64,000 bases of DNA, from assembly GCA_026119935.1 (NCBI GenBank), contig JALRMH010000037.1:124001-188000 (forward strand), written 5' to 3'. This stretch comes from Endothia cerciana (Eukaryota; Ascomycota; Sordariomycetes; Diaporthales; Cryphonectriaceae). Below the pieces are notes generated by a model. The model made no database searches. It worked only from the letters and a program-made list of their open reading frames with translations, and was not told the origin of the DNA. The position numbers were made by a program, and so were the translations under genes. This document shows, in pieces, positions 32,368 to 43,889 of the stretch (position 1 is the stretch's first letter; the number at the start of each line of letters is the position of its first letter).

Positions 32368-34773
32368 CTGGCTGTGCCGCGGGGTTTTCCCCTGTGAGAA
32401 GGCTTTACATAAGAGGACATCGTCTCTGGTGGGTGAGGATATCTTGTATTGGATTCAGTTAATTGGGCGATCATATTACCTGTGGGCTCCCAAGGATACG
32501 AATTCAAAGAGGACTGACCTGTTCGAATAAACCTTTCTATGTCCATCACTTACGCCGTGAGCGGGTTTACTGAGTGCGGTACCAGCGTCAACTGTGATCT
32601 GTTTATTTTGTGCCATCCACGGTAAGAAGCTCAGTGCAACATTTAATCAAGTTGCCACCATATATGTGAAGCGACTTGTTGACCGAGGCAACGAACAAAA
32701 GAAAGTGCCAGCGTGTTAGTCGTCTGTGCCAGATGGAGCCGGAGACCTGAGGCGTGCGTGAGGCCACTTCGCCGCTGTTGAGTGCCAGCTGGTATCAACC
32801 TGAACTTCTTCATCGAGAGTTTGTTTCCTAGCCCAAATGTGGTCTTGAGTTACTTATGTATATGGCTAGCAATCCCGCAGCAGCTTTTCTGTCTGGCTGC
32901 ACGCTCCTTGGATGCCCCTGCGGCAGAGTGTGGAGCCGGTGGTGGACAGAGGTATTGCCATTGCTTACGAACTCTCGGGATGTCAATCAGTCACCGTCAA
33001 CCCGGCGAGGCCTTCGCTCTGGGTGTCTCTGAGAGCATTTTCGATCGCGGTGAAAGATGGCAGGTCCCTTGTCGCGGTGGCGTTCTTGTGCACGTCAACT
33101 CACGAGCTGCTATGTATAACATCCTTTAGGCTATACAGTAATGGACGAAACCTTCCAAAAAAAAAAAAAAATTTTTTTCCTTCCCCGAGGAAAAGGCGCC
33201 GGTAATCATTTCACTCCTTGCTCCTTTTGTCTCCCAACATTCGAATTGGCTGCCCTTCTGTTGTTGATGGCCCCACTCGCCTTTGCGCAGCGGAGAGTCT
33301 CCCTTCAACTGTGCAATGAATAGTACTGTTTCCTCAACCACCCGTGATTGGCAGCGATCGGATGAGTGTAAGAAGCTCTCGGGGAGACCCTGATTTCTCT
33401 GGCGGAGGCCTCTGGGTAGAGGATAGCCGGAGCTGGCTGGAGATCGTCGGAATGACATTGTATGGACTGTAAAGTTTCAGAACCGTGCCACGTGGCCGCA
33501 GGGCCTCACGTTCACTGATGCCATGTCCCTCTCCTCTCTAGGGGTCCAACCGGAGTCTGCTCTTGTGACCCTCCCTTCAACTTTCCGCGCCCACGAGTAA
33601 CGATTAGCTATTAGCTCAGACTTGACTATTTGCAAGAATTGGAGGACATCCTTATTACTTAACTGAATACAAACCGGCTGTCATTGGCAAGAACAATACG
33701 ATAGGAGGGGTTTACGGTGCTGGGTTGTCTATTTGGGGAGGAAGAGCGGCGGTCCAATCTGCATAGGCAGTTTCCGGACTTACCTCAGTTATCGAAACGT
33801 TGCCCATCAGGCGCGGTATACATACCGTTACAATCGTATCGCAATTAACCCCTGCTCCTTCTCCTTGTCCTCATGAGTGACTCCGCAGGGGCACAACGAG
33901 CTCATGCAAAACGCTTCGTACCTACTAAGCTAAAATAAGATACGGAGCTCCACTTCCACCGAGCGTTGTGAAGAGGGAGGCCGGCCGGATTCTTGTCCCG
34001 GTCAAAAGGACCAGGATCGCCGGACATGACAACGCCATATCAAGGAGCGGAGTTCAATCCATCCGTTCTTGCGTTGTCCCCTACAATGCAATACAATGCT
34101 CCACACGCCTTTTGCCAGCCAGAGAGTTGACATTGCCTATTGGCCGAATCACAATTGCCATAGCGTAGTTTGAGCCAAGGTGTTAAGCAAAAACCTGAAA
34201 TTACCACAATCTCGTCGCAGAGCAGAAGCGACCTCTTCCCGGTCCAGGAAGATCGATATTAATAACCCTTCAGGTAAGAGACCAGGAAGCGACCAAGACT
34301 GCTATAATCACACAAATGCTATATCTGTCTAGGGTCAATACTAGCCTAGCATACGCTAATCAGATCGTGCTAAGATTACAAGGTTTCTCTGAGAAGTGGC
34401 CCCTGCTACATGACCGGGACAGCGTGTCAGGCCCGAGGCTGGAACGGGCCACCGACATAACGAATTACAAATCAAAAGTAAGTTAATAATCGATCATCGA
34501 CGCGACGGGTCAAGATTTGTAATAGGGCATCCTCGAATGTCGGGCACTCGACAAGATGCAGTCTACCGACTCCCGCCTGAGCAGCGGAGTCTGAGGTAGG
34601 TCCATAATGGTTAGGGAGCGGTGAGCTGTTCTCTAGGCAGCATTGAGCTGCACCGCGACTATAAGAACAGACACAAGTGCGCCCGTGTCTTGTTTCTAGG
34701 ATTGTAGCATCAGCTGCGAAGCAATCCACCTCGAAAGTTATTCCGATATTGATTAGTCAAACGAAGAGACATC
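32368..34773. other. Gene-poor interval, no gene seen
   Basis: 2.4 kb with only short ORFs. An A14/T8 block sits at 33158-33178. No domain or tRNA is recognised. Confidence 0.5.
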
Positions 34774-35497
34774 ATGACGTCTCAACTGAAGCCGATCATG
34801 GTCTGGGGTGATCAGGGCCCAAATCCTGCCAAGGTCATAAGTATGGATCCGTGGCCCGCTCCGAGTAATTATTTGAATACGTTCCTGACGTCTATGGGCA
34901 GTCGTACTCGAGGAGCTAGGCCTCCCGTACGAGGTACAGGCCATCGAAGTCGCCGACCTCAAGAAACCGGCGTACGAGGCGATCAACCCCAACGGCCGCA
35001 TACCAGCCATCCAAGACCCCAACTCAGGTCTCACGCTCTGGGAGTCGGGCGCCATCCTAGAGTACCTCATCGACCGCTACGACACCGAGCATAAAATCAG
35101 CTTTCCCCGTGGCAGTGATGAGGACTACCTGGCGAAGCAGTGGCTCTTCTACCAGGTATCCGGGCAGGGTCCGTACTACGGCCAAGGTGTCTGGTTCTCG
35201 AAATACCATCCCGAGAAGGTGCCCAGCGCAGTGAGCCGGTACACCAAGGAAATGGCCAGGGTCACCAAGGTCCTGGAGGGGCACCTCGCAGCGCAGAAGG
35301 AGAATGGCGGTAGTGGACCTTGGCTGGTGGGCAACAAGCTGTCATACGCTGATCTTGCCTTTATCCCGTGGCAGAAGTACTCCATGGGGAATGATTTCGG
35401 CGAGGAGTTCAAACCGACTGATTATCCAGTCGTGAAGAGTTGGTTGGACAGCATGACTTCGCGCGCGTCCTCAAAGGCGGCCTTTTCAAAGAAGTAA
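34774..35497 (+). CDS. Glutathione S-transferase, URE2-like
   Basis: Exons 34774..34840 and 34902..35497 give 220 residues; GTATGG donor, GGGCAG acceptor, phase 1. The thioredoxin-fold N-domain begins PIMVWGDQGPNPAKV and continues LEELGLPYE, then NPNGRIPAIQDP with the cis-Pro and LWESGAILEYLIDRYD, the glutathione-binding ES motif. The helical C-domain follows with WLVGNKLSYADLAF, the N-capping motif of the family. It should conjugate or reduce electrophiles and peroxides with glutathione in the cytosol. The catalytic Tyr/Ser near the N-terminus is not obvious; the GPNPAK loop is typical of yeast URE2/GTT-like members. Confidence 0.92.
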
Positions 35498-36287
35498 TAC
35501 CCGAGGAGACCATATGCACAGGGGTTGCATCCGAAGCCAGCATGATGGTTTGGTGTTGCGGGTCTTTCTCAAGACGGTATATAGACAAGACAGAATTTGG
35601 CAAGTCTCATCGACTCCCAGAGTTCCTGCATGCACTACTCTATTTGACATGTCCCTGGTTAGGATGTCTTGCGTGGACAGTAGGTGGCCTTGCTCTGATA
35701 AACAATGGTGCGGTCAGAAATCTGTGTTCAACGGTAAGCTCGGTCTGCAGGATAGCCGTCTATGTGATTTGTAATCGCTCACAAAGTGGAACGGCTTCCT
35801 TTGCTGCCGAGCCTCTATTCCTAGCTGTATTGAAGTTGGCCCCCCTCCTCCCCCCCACTCACTTGGTTGGCTGGTGATAGAACAGGCTCAGCATACTGCG
35901 CAATAATATGCGAATGCCTCGAAACACGGTGTTTGATGTAGAGATCATGGCTGAGAATGAGCTTTTCCTTGGTACACTCTTGGCAAGTCGCGGCCCGTGA
36001 GGGGGTCCAAGTTCAATGCCAAATCTCACCGACTTGATAGTATCATCCTTTACACATCAGGTATAGAAAATTTATTTGATGTCATATGCGGCAATCGTCC
36101 ATATATGCCCCCGCCCCCCCGGGAACGTACCAAGAGCAATAGAACCTTTCGTTTCGTTCTATCAGTACGCGTCACTGCAGCCTTGGACGCTTGGAGTTAC
36201 CATGGCTTACGTCGTCTTTTGCCTGCATGCGCATGTTTCCGGCCAAGTGCGTCCTGAAATCATGAAACGATCCCACTTGATCTTGTT
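35498..36287. other. Intergenic, no gene seen
   Basis: 3' flank of the transferase gene and 5' flank of the amidase remnant; only short ORFs. Confidence 0.45.
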
Positions 36288-37679
36288 TTGTTGACATGCG
36301 CCTCAACGACACGAAGCTACTTCTTCTTCGCACCGGGCAAGCACAATATCATCGTGGCTGGCCTCAAAGGGTTGCTCGTCGCCATCCCTCTGTCCCTCGC
36401 AGTGCCCGTTCTCGGTGGGTGTCAGCTGCCCCTTGCCGGTTTCAGTCCTAGCAAGAATGATGACTCGCTGCCCCTGCTGCTGGACGCAACCTTAGAAGAC
36501 CTCTCCAGCGGCTTGGAGGCTGGCGCTTTCACCAGCGTGGATCTCGTCAAAGTGTACATCAACCGGATCGAAGAGGTGAACCCGCAGCTGCACGCCGTCA
36601 CTGAGACCAACCCCGACGCGCTCGCGATCGCAGAGACTCTCGATACTGCGCGACAGAACGGACGCGTCTACGGGCCGCTGCACGGCATCCCAGTGCTCCT
36701 CAAGAACAATCTCGCGACGGTGGATCGGATGAACACGACCGCCGGCTCCTACGCCCTGCCCGGAGCCTGGTGCCAGAGGACAGCACAGTCGCCCAAAGAC
36801 TGCGCCGGGCTGGGGCCATCATTCTGGGGGAAGGCGAACCTCTCACAGTGGTCTGATTCCCGCAGCACGAACTCCAGCAGTGGATGGTCCGCCCATGGCG
36901 GCCAGACCTACGGTGCATACCATCCCGACCAGGACCCGTGCGGGTCATCATCTGGAAGTGGAGTGGGAGCTTCGATCGGGTTGGCATGGGCAGCGCTTGG
37001 CACGGAAACTTCAGGGTCGATTCAGTGCCCTGCCAGCTTCAACAATATCTTTGGCATCAGACCAACAGTCGGACTTACGTCTCGCTATCTGACCGTGCCG
37101 ATTTCTGAGCACCAGGATACTGTGGGTCCTATGGCGTGGAGGGTGAAGGATGCCGCTTAGCTTTTGAATGCGATCGCCAGGCGGGATGATCATGATAATT
37201 ACAGGTCTGCCATCCCCTTTGACGATGCGGCGTGTGTCGCCGCTTGTCAGCTGTCCGCCCTGTAGGGAAAGCGTATTGGGGTCCCTCGCCACCTCATGGA
37301 CATCGACGACTGAACACAAGGGTCTGCTGAGCCCCTGGTGGCAGCATTCAACCGTTCTCTGGACGTGATCCGGTCCACAGGCGCAACTATTATCGACAGC
37401 GTCTCCTTCCCCGGGTAGGAAGCTCTCCGGAGAGGGAGATACATGCCGAACAGACTTCGTGCTGACCTTCTCACGGACGTGTCCAGATATTTTTCGAAGC
37501 TCGTTCACAACCCCCACAATTTGACAGTCCTCCAAGGCGTCTGAGACTTCACACGCTCCTACAAGTCAGAGGACTGGCCTTCCCATAATACTATGATACT
37601 CGACCTGGCACCTGAGGTGCGCTCCTTGAGGCAAAGACAAGCTTGGAACTTGTGTCGTGATTCTGGCGCATGCATATAG
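36288..37679 (+). pseudogene. Amidase-signature-family pseudogene with six nonsense codons
   Basis: Residues up to 37157 read as the N-terminal half of a secreted fungal amidase. Catalytic landmarks are present: the Lys (VLLKNN), the cis-Ser (GTETSGSIQCPAS) and the Gly/Ser-rich stretch (CGSSSGSGVG). The frame then meets TAG at 37158, yet beyond it the same frame continues with amidase-like sequence (LLNAIARRDDHDNY, SAIPFD, KRIGVPRHLMDID), broken by TAG 37263, TGA 37311, TAG 37416, TGA 37542 and TAG 37677. No indel is needed over this length. No good in-frame ATG is found at the 5' end: the ATG at about 36295 is in another frame, so the start is damaged too. Nonsense codons of TAG/TGA type fit C-to-T change at CAG/CGA codons. 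Confidence 0.8.
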
Positions 37680-38232
37680 TATACTTGCCTCTGCCACCAT
37701 CGACAACAACGAACGTATTGGCTGTTGTTGGAAGGGGCCGATCGTCGGACGAGTCCGCGTCCAGTCGAGTTTTCTGTCGTCGAATTTATTCATATCAACG
37801 GAAATACCGCCAAATGAAGAGCATTGGAGACTCTTCATCTTATACCCCACCGCTGAGGCTCGTCGTTCTTGGCTGGCCCTGCTTGGCATACCGGTGTGCC
37901 ACGAGTCATAGCTCGAGCCACTGCAACGTCTGGGTGGGCTCCCCTTGGGATTAAAACCTTAAATAAGAATGTCTGGTTGATCGCTTGGCCGCAGGCATAC
38001 TGATCTACAGTATTTCACTTCGGCAGCCCCTTTTGCGCTGGCAACCTTTTTTTCAAGCTTCATTTACACGCTGGCCGCTCCGGCCCGTTGCATAACACCT
38101 TCACGCCATGTACCCATGTCGTGCTAGACTTCCGTTCCTTTAGTACATATCTTGCAAAAGTTGCTTTTAATGTCCACGACAGCATCCGAGAGCTGTGTTC
38201 GCTTGACACTCACCCTGATTACGGTCTAGGAC
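37680..38232. other. Intergenic, no gene seen
   Basis: May hold the last decayed part of the amidase remnant, but I cannot identify conserved residues. Leader of the DUF3176 gene follows. Confidence 0.4.
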
Positions 38233-40647
38233 ATGACGCCGTTGCAGCCGGGCTCGGAGGCTCGGCGCGAGTCTGATGTCTCTAGATCACGAAGTCCACC
38301 TACGATAAGGCCTGCTCCCCTGGTTATAGGTCAAGAAATTGATCGTCGCGAAGACCTCCCGTCGAAAGAAAATGGCAAATGGCCGCCCACTGCCTCCTCA
38401 ACGGGAGTCGGATTCACAGGCTCGCCCGACTCGGCAAGACCTGGCTGGTCATCTACGCAGTTGAACGACAATGAACGCCCCATGACGGATCGGTCACGGC
38501 CTCGGGGAGACATGCAGTCGGCGGCGGTTCGACGACCAGTGCATAGCCGCCACATCCTTAGCTATTGGGGCCTTGAGATCGCCACTGTCGTCGTGGCTGT
38601 CCTGCTCCTCGCTACGATCATCGGCCTTCTGTCTTACTACGATGGGCGGTACATGCCGGAATGGCCCTTCGAGATCAGCCTCAACTCCGCGATCGCCTTC
38701 CTCACCACCTTCCTGCGAGCAGCCATAGTCGCGGCGGTGGCTGAGATCATCGGCCAGATCAAGTGGACGTGGTTCACCGAGCGGACTCGCCCTCTGCACC
38801 ACCTACAGACCTTCGATTCGGCCAGTCGGTCCGTCCTTGGTTCCATAAGGCTCATGGCAGTGGTGCTGTGGAACTGCAGCTTCACGTCGGCCGGGCTGCT
38901 TGGCGTGGCTGCGGCCATGGTAACGATCGCGAGTCTGGCTGTGGGCCCCTTGACGCAACAGGCGATGAAGACGTCAGCGTGTCTTCAGCTCATGAACCAG
39001 TCAAGATCCGCGATCCCTGCTGCCAACTACGTGCCCGGGACGTCTTCCTACTATCGTGTCGGCGCCGGATCTTACGAGCTCGAAGTGGACATGAAGAGCA
39101 CCATGATCCAAGGGATCACAGATCCGGAAGGGAAGGACAGCAGTATAGAGGTCACCTGCAGTACCGGAAACTGTTCGTGGCCGGACTACGGGACCGGCGT
39201 TACACACGCGACCATGGGCCTCTGTAGCTCATGCATCGACATCACCGACTTTGTCAGCGGTCCCAGTACCGGAGGCAACCTGACACTGCCGGACGAGGGC
39301 GCCTTCATCAACTTCAGCCCGGGAGGTCAGAACATGTGGATGGGATATAGCAACCTGTCGGCGTACGAGCGTCAGTCCAGCGAGGCCTTCACCACGCAGG
39401 CTGCTGTCTCGGTCAGCAACTTCAGCATTCTCGCGACCAGCACTTCGCCGTGCACCAAGGACAGCACCACCGGGCTGTTGACCTGCCCGCATAAGATCTC
39501 GGACTCCGACAACACCTACTTCCAAGGCCTCGGGGACTACGTCGCGGCCTCGTGTATCCTCTACCCCTGCATGAAGGAGTACCAGGCTCGGTACGAAGAC
39601 AACATCCTCACCGAGAGGCTCGTCAGCACCCGGGCCGCGATTCCCAACACGGCCGAGACCACAGAGGAGACAATTTTCTACAACTATACGGCCCCAAAAA
39701 GCCCGTGCGTCCTGGACGACGGAACTTGGTACGACTTCAGCAACCAGTCCGAAGCAGCGCGGATCCCGGGGCGCACATGGGCGAACATCAGCCTCGACTC
39801 GCCACTGCGCGGCACGAGGAACTTCAGCGTGCCCAACGCGTGTCTATACAAGATGGACGGGACCTTCTTCTATGCCGTGTCCAATTTCCTGACCAACAAC
39901 CTCTTCTCGGGCAGCTGCTACTACGACTCCGAGCAGTCCGGCCACCTGGACTGCGGCGACGCCTGGTGGCTCACGCCGCTGTGGGTCGACATGAACGCCA
40001 CCTTCTCGTCGATCGACGCAGCAATCAGCGACTTCTCGTGGGCCGTCACGAACAAATTCCGCATGACCGGTGCCGGGCCAGACCTCCTGCAGGGCGAGGA
40101 GGTCAAGCGTGCGCTGGTCTACGGCTCGGTATACCAGAGCAGCACGTGCACGTACTTTGACCGAAAGTGGATGTCCCTTTCCATCATCCTGGTCGTCCTC
40201 TGCGCCGTGCTCCTCACCTGGATCATCATCACCAATTATCGCGACCCCGAGCAGCCCGTCTGGAAGGGCAGCGTGCTCCCACTGCTCTTCTTCGGGCTTC
40301 ATGTGCCCGGCTCCTCCAATCCGAATGCGAACCCGCACCCGCAAATGTCGGCAGTGGGGGATAAGGCTCGGCTTGAGAGGAACTCGACGTTCTTCAGGGA
40401 GGATGGGCGTGCGGCGCCGGAGCTCGAAAAGATCCAGGACGAGGCAGGCCGGATGTGGGTGCGCTTCCATGGCGGCACGGAACCGGGCTTCGTGTCCTTG
40501 GAGGCGATGGGTAGACCAAACACTGCCCTTGGACAGGATCCTGAGGCTAGTATGGAGTCTTTGGTCCATGAGACAAGGCGGAATACGGATAGGCCAGAGA
40601 TTCACATGAAGCCCTTCGGGCAGACAGCCCAGAGGGGTAGTGTTTAA
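38233..40647 (+). CDS. DUF3176 multi-pass membrane protein
   Basis: One open exon of 804 residues. After a disordered, charged N-terminus (~1-105), three hydrophobic helices lie at about 112-135, 150-175 and 212-245 (LSYWGLEIATVVVAVLLLAT; AIAFLTTFLRAAIVAAVAEI; GLLGVAAAMVTIASLAVGPL). The segment WTWFTERTRPLHHLQTFDSASRSVLGS between helices 2 and 3 is a hallmark of the family. A ~390-residue extracytoplasmic domain follows, rich in Cys and N-glycosylation sites, then a final helix at about 645-668 and a short cytosolic tail. Family function is unknown; a plasma-membrane location is inferred. The start at 38233 is the first ATG in the frame after a stop. Confidence 0.9.
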   Translation: MTPLQPGSEARRESDVSRSRSPPTIRPAPLVIGQEIDRREDLPSKENGKWPPTASSTGVGFTGSPDSARPGWSSTQLNDNERPMTDRSRPRGDMQSAAVRRPVHSRHILSYWGLEIATVVVAVLLLATIIGLLSYYDGRYMPEWPFEISLNSAIAFLTTFLRAAIVAAVAEIIGQIKWTWFTERTRPLHHLQTFDSASRSVLGSIRLMAVVLWNCSFTSAGLLGVAAAMVTIASLAVGPLTQQAMKTSACLQLMNQSRSAIPAANYVPGTSSYYRVGAGSYELEVDMKSTMIQGITDPEGKDSSIEVTCSTGNCSWPDYGTGVTHATMGLCSSCIDITDFVSGPSTGGNLTLPDEGAFINFSPGGQNMWMGYSNLSAYERQSSEAFTTQAAVSVSNFSILATSTSPCTKDSTTGLLTCPHKISDSDNTYFQGLGDYVAASCILYPCMKEYQARYEDNILTERLVSTRAAIPNTAETTEETIFYNYTAPKSPCVLDDGTWYDFSNQSEAARIPGRTWANISLDSPLRGTRNFSVPNACLYKMDGTFFYAVSNFLTNNLFSGSCYYDSEQSGHLDCGDAWWLTPLWVDMNATFSSIDAAISDFSWAVTNKFRMTGAGPDLLQGEEVKRALVYGSVYQSSTCTYFDRKWMSLSIILVVLCAVLLTWIIITNYRDPEQPVWKGSVLPLLFFGLHVPGSSNPNANPHPQMSAVGDKARLERNSTFFREDGRAAPELEKIQDEAGRMWVRFHGGTEPGFVSLEAMGRPNTALGQDPEASMESLVHETRRNTDRPEIHMKPFGQTAQRGSV

Positions 40648-41510
40648 ATCTTAATATGTAATTGGATTGGACGCTCACGGAAGGAAAACCCCAATGCATT
40701 TTATCCTCCTATTACGAATTACACAATGCTTCCTAGCCCATGATCATCAACAAGACGAGCACCTGAGAACACCCCCGCCGCCCCCTGATCAGCCCAAAAT
40801 AATAATACGGCTACTGAGTAGGCCTGAGTATACTGAGTTACAGTCTTATGGTTAGGGACAAGATAGGGCCTGGCAGGGCGTCAATAAGGGGGAAGGACAA
40901 AAAAACCATACAAAGTAGCTGAACACCCCCGCAGCAGTGTATTCATCGCTACGGCAATCCAACGGCACCGCAACCTCATCCGGCATGTTGGCCCGGTTGA
41001 TATGCCGGCCTCGTCAACGACAGGACCCGCCGCCCTTGGGCTTGAAAGATAAGAATGGCATCGTTGCTCGATAAGAACGCTGGTGGCGGGCCCGAGTGTC
41101 CCGAACCCTTTCTTCGAGCCCGGGGAGTTTTAAGCTTTCTAAGCAAGGTGGATGGACGATAGGAGCTGGTGTTGTTACTTCACCGCAGAGCGCTCTCTTG
41201 GCCGCTTCCAAGGTTCGACTCCCGGCCAGGGGATTATCGTCCCCACATCTGCCTGTAACGGCTCCAAGATTACCAGCAACGTTACCTTACCTGCACTCGC
41301 AATGCGGAGTTCTTGTCCGGGATGCCCTCACCTGCCGAATGACGCCTATCACACCGCAGAGCCCGGTGCCGTAGCCAGCATCGCGCCCATGCCCCTCCGG
41401 ATAAATTGCAGCTGTGCCCGCTCACCACCATGGCGGCCCTCACCGTGGGCGACCTTGCATCACAGGGCCAAGCGGTACTGTCGTGGCTGTCAGACAAGAC
41501 GGCGCTCACG
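40648..41510. other. Intergenic, no gene seen
   Basis: Short ORFs only. Polymerase III-like B-box sequence near 41211 was tested and rejected as a tRNA. Confidence 0.45.
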
Positions 41511-43725
41511 ATGAAGTTCCTGAGCCTCAAGACGGGCCTCCTCGGCCTGTCGGCGACCTGCAGGTGACCCACGGACCCCCCCTCTGCTCAGATATCGTGG
41601 CTGACCATCCCTTGTAGCTCTGGTCGCCGGTGGCCTCCTCGGCATACCGACCGTACCCTACGAGGCCTCTGATGGATCTTATGCCCTGTCAAACATCCAG
41701 ACCATCGTGGTCGACGCCCAATATGCCTCCGACGTGGACGACTCCATGGATACGCTGATCCCGCCAACGCTGTTCGCGTTCGCGACGACATTCGCCGAGG
41801 ACCTGAGCAGCACCTTTGGCATCAACGCTACGGTCGTCAACGGGACGAGCGGCACGTCTGGCGGCATCTTCCTGACCCTCGGGGACCCCAGCAAGTACCT
41901 CAACGCGTCAGGGGACCAGTCGTCGGAGGGCTACACGCTCTGCGTGACCCCGGCCGAGATCACCATCACCGGAGCAAGCCCCCTCGGCGCATGGTGGGGG
42001 ACGCGGACGGTCCTGCAGCAGGCCGCCCTGAACGATGGCGCCGTCCCGGCTGGCACAGGGGACGACACCCCCGGCTGGGCAACGCGCGGGATGATGCTCG
42101 ACGCCGGGCGGCACTTCTACCCCAAGGAGTTCATGGCGGACATGTGCTCGTACATGTCCTTCTTCAAGCAGAACACCTTCCACCTGCACCTCAGCGACAA
42201 CCTGTACAACAACGTCGACATCTATTCCCGCGAGCGCTCGCTGAGCCTCTACGCCCGCTTCCGGCTCTGGTCCGACTCCGAGGCCCTGGCGGGGCTCAAC
42301 AGGTACAAGAACGAGTCGTACACCCGCGAGGACTTCGACGAGGTCCAGTCGTCCTGCGCCGCCCGCGGCGTGACCATCATCCCGGAGATCGAGGCGCCCG
42401 GCCACGCGCTGGTCATCGTGCAGTGGAAGCCCGAGCTGGGGTACTCGACCGACCTGAGCCTGCTGAACATCAGCCACCCCGACACCATCCCCACAATGGA
42501 GACCATCTGGGGCGAGTTCCTGCCGTGGTTCCACACGAAGGTTGTCTCCATCGGCGCGGACGAGTACACCGGCCCGTCGACGGACTACAACACGTTCGTC
42601 AATGCCATGGCGAGCTACATCGGGACGACCTCGGGCAAGTGGATCCGCATCTGGGGGACGTTCCCCCCGACCTACAACGGGACGTACGAGAACGTGTACC
42701 AGAACGTGTCGGTCCAGCACTGGGAGTATTTCGAGGACAACCCATATTACGACTACATCCTGAACAACTACTCGGTGGTCAACTCCAACGACGACTTCTA
42801 CGTCGTCAACAAGTGGGCGCCCCCGGGCGGCTATCTGAACCACATCAACCTGACCAAGACGTTCCACGGCACGCCGCCCGACGGCACGTACTGGCGGCCC
42901 TACGTCTTCGACCAGAGCAACGCCACCGACAACCCGCCCGGGTCGAGCCCCTACGTGCTGGGGTCCATCGTGCCGCTGTGGAACGACTACGGCGCCAACG
43001 CATCCGTGTACTCCGAGGCGTACTATGCCTGGAGGCCCGGTATCCCCGCGCTGGCCGACAAGCAGTGGGGAGGGAACCTGTCGACGGCGGGCCTCGACGC
43101 CATCTTCGAGACGCTGCACGCGGTCGTGCCCGGGCAGAACCTCGACCGCGCCATCGCCTCCGCCTCCGACGTGATCTTCAACTACACCCTGACGGCCGAC
43201 GGCACCCTCGCGGATGCCTCCCCGAACCGCTTCGGCGTCGAGACGGGCTGCGCCAACACGGGCATCGGCGGCGCGCTCGAGCTCGGCCCCTCCTGCTCCA
43301 TCACGACCCCCCACTCGTCCAAGGGCCGCAACTACACGCTCACCCTCGCCGGGCTGACCATCGCGGGCCTGAGCGCCCCGACGAACGCGACCCTCGTCAC
43401 CGGCGGCGACTCGGCGCTGCTGCTCACGCCGAACATCACCTTCCTCGCAGGCGGGAACTACTTCCGCCTCAACGCGACGGTGCCGCTGAACGAGACGGTC
43501 GACCTGGACATCATCGCGCGCGGCAACAGGACGTTCGCGTCCGTGACGTCCGCCACGCGGGGCCCGCTGGTGGACGAGCAGGAGTTCCTGGCGGAGATGG
43601 GGATCAACGGGGAGTACCACCACTGGGCGGAGATCGCCTTCGAGGCGCCGCTCAGGACGGTCGGGGGCGCGGGGAGCGGCTGGAGCGGGAGCCTGAGCGG
43701 GTTCAGCCTGACCTCTGTGGCATGA
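41511..43725 (+). CDS. GH20 beta-N-acetylhexosaminidase-like secreted enzyme
   Basis: The long exon 41618..43725 encodes a GH20 architecture: an alpha/beta GH20b domain (residues ~20-125), then a TIM barrel from RGMMLDAGRHFYP with HLHLSDN near 204, EIEAPGHA near 273 and the catalytic Asp-Glu pair in SIGADEYTG near 328. The family removes terminal N-acetylhexosamine from chitin fragments or glycoproteins by substrate-assisted catalysis. Canonical fungal enzymes have GGDE; here it is GADE, as in some bacterial-like branches. Many N-glycosylation sites indicate secretion. The first exon is uncertain: ATG 41511 to 41559 gives a signal-peptide-like MKFLSLKTGLLGLSAT and closes in phase only with a GC donor (GCAGGT); the GT donor four bases later is out of frame. 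Confidence 0.82.
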
Positions 43726-43889
43726 GGTCGATTCTCTTCGTTAGTAGATATACTTAGTGTTTATTTGAACAGCCAAGAGAGGAAAGGTAAAAGGAAGAAA
43801 GAAAAAATTTCAGGATATTTCTCTCCTACACAAGATCCCACCCCCTCGCCTTCTGACAAGGGCGGGTTGTTTTCACGCATGCCGTAGCC
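43726..43889. other. Short convergent intergenic spacer
   Basis: 164 bp between the stops of the GH20 and MBL genes; an A-rich tract at 43780-43810 could carry poly(A) signals for either gene. Confidence 0.4.

Noticed and set aside
41140..41230. tRNA suggested by GGTTCGACTCC near 41211
   Set aside because: No matching A box at a workable distance and no T stem or acceptor stem can be formed.
41908..43757. Two long ORFs (antisense and +2) over the GH20 gene
   Set aside because: Both are Arg/Gly/Val/Pro-rich shadows of the GH20 exon.
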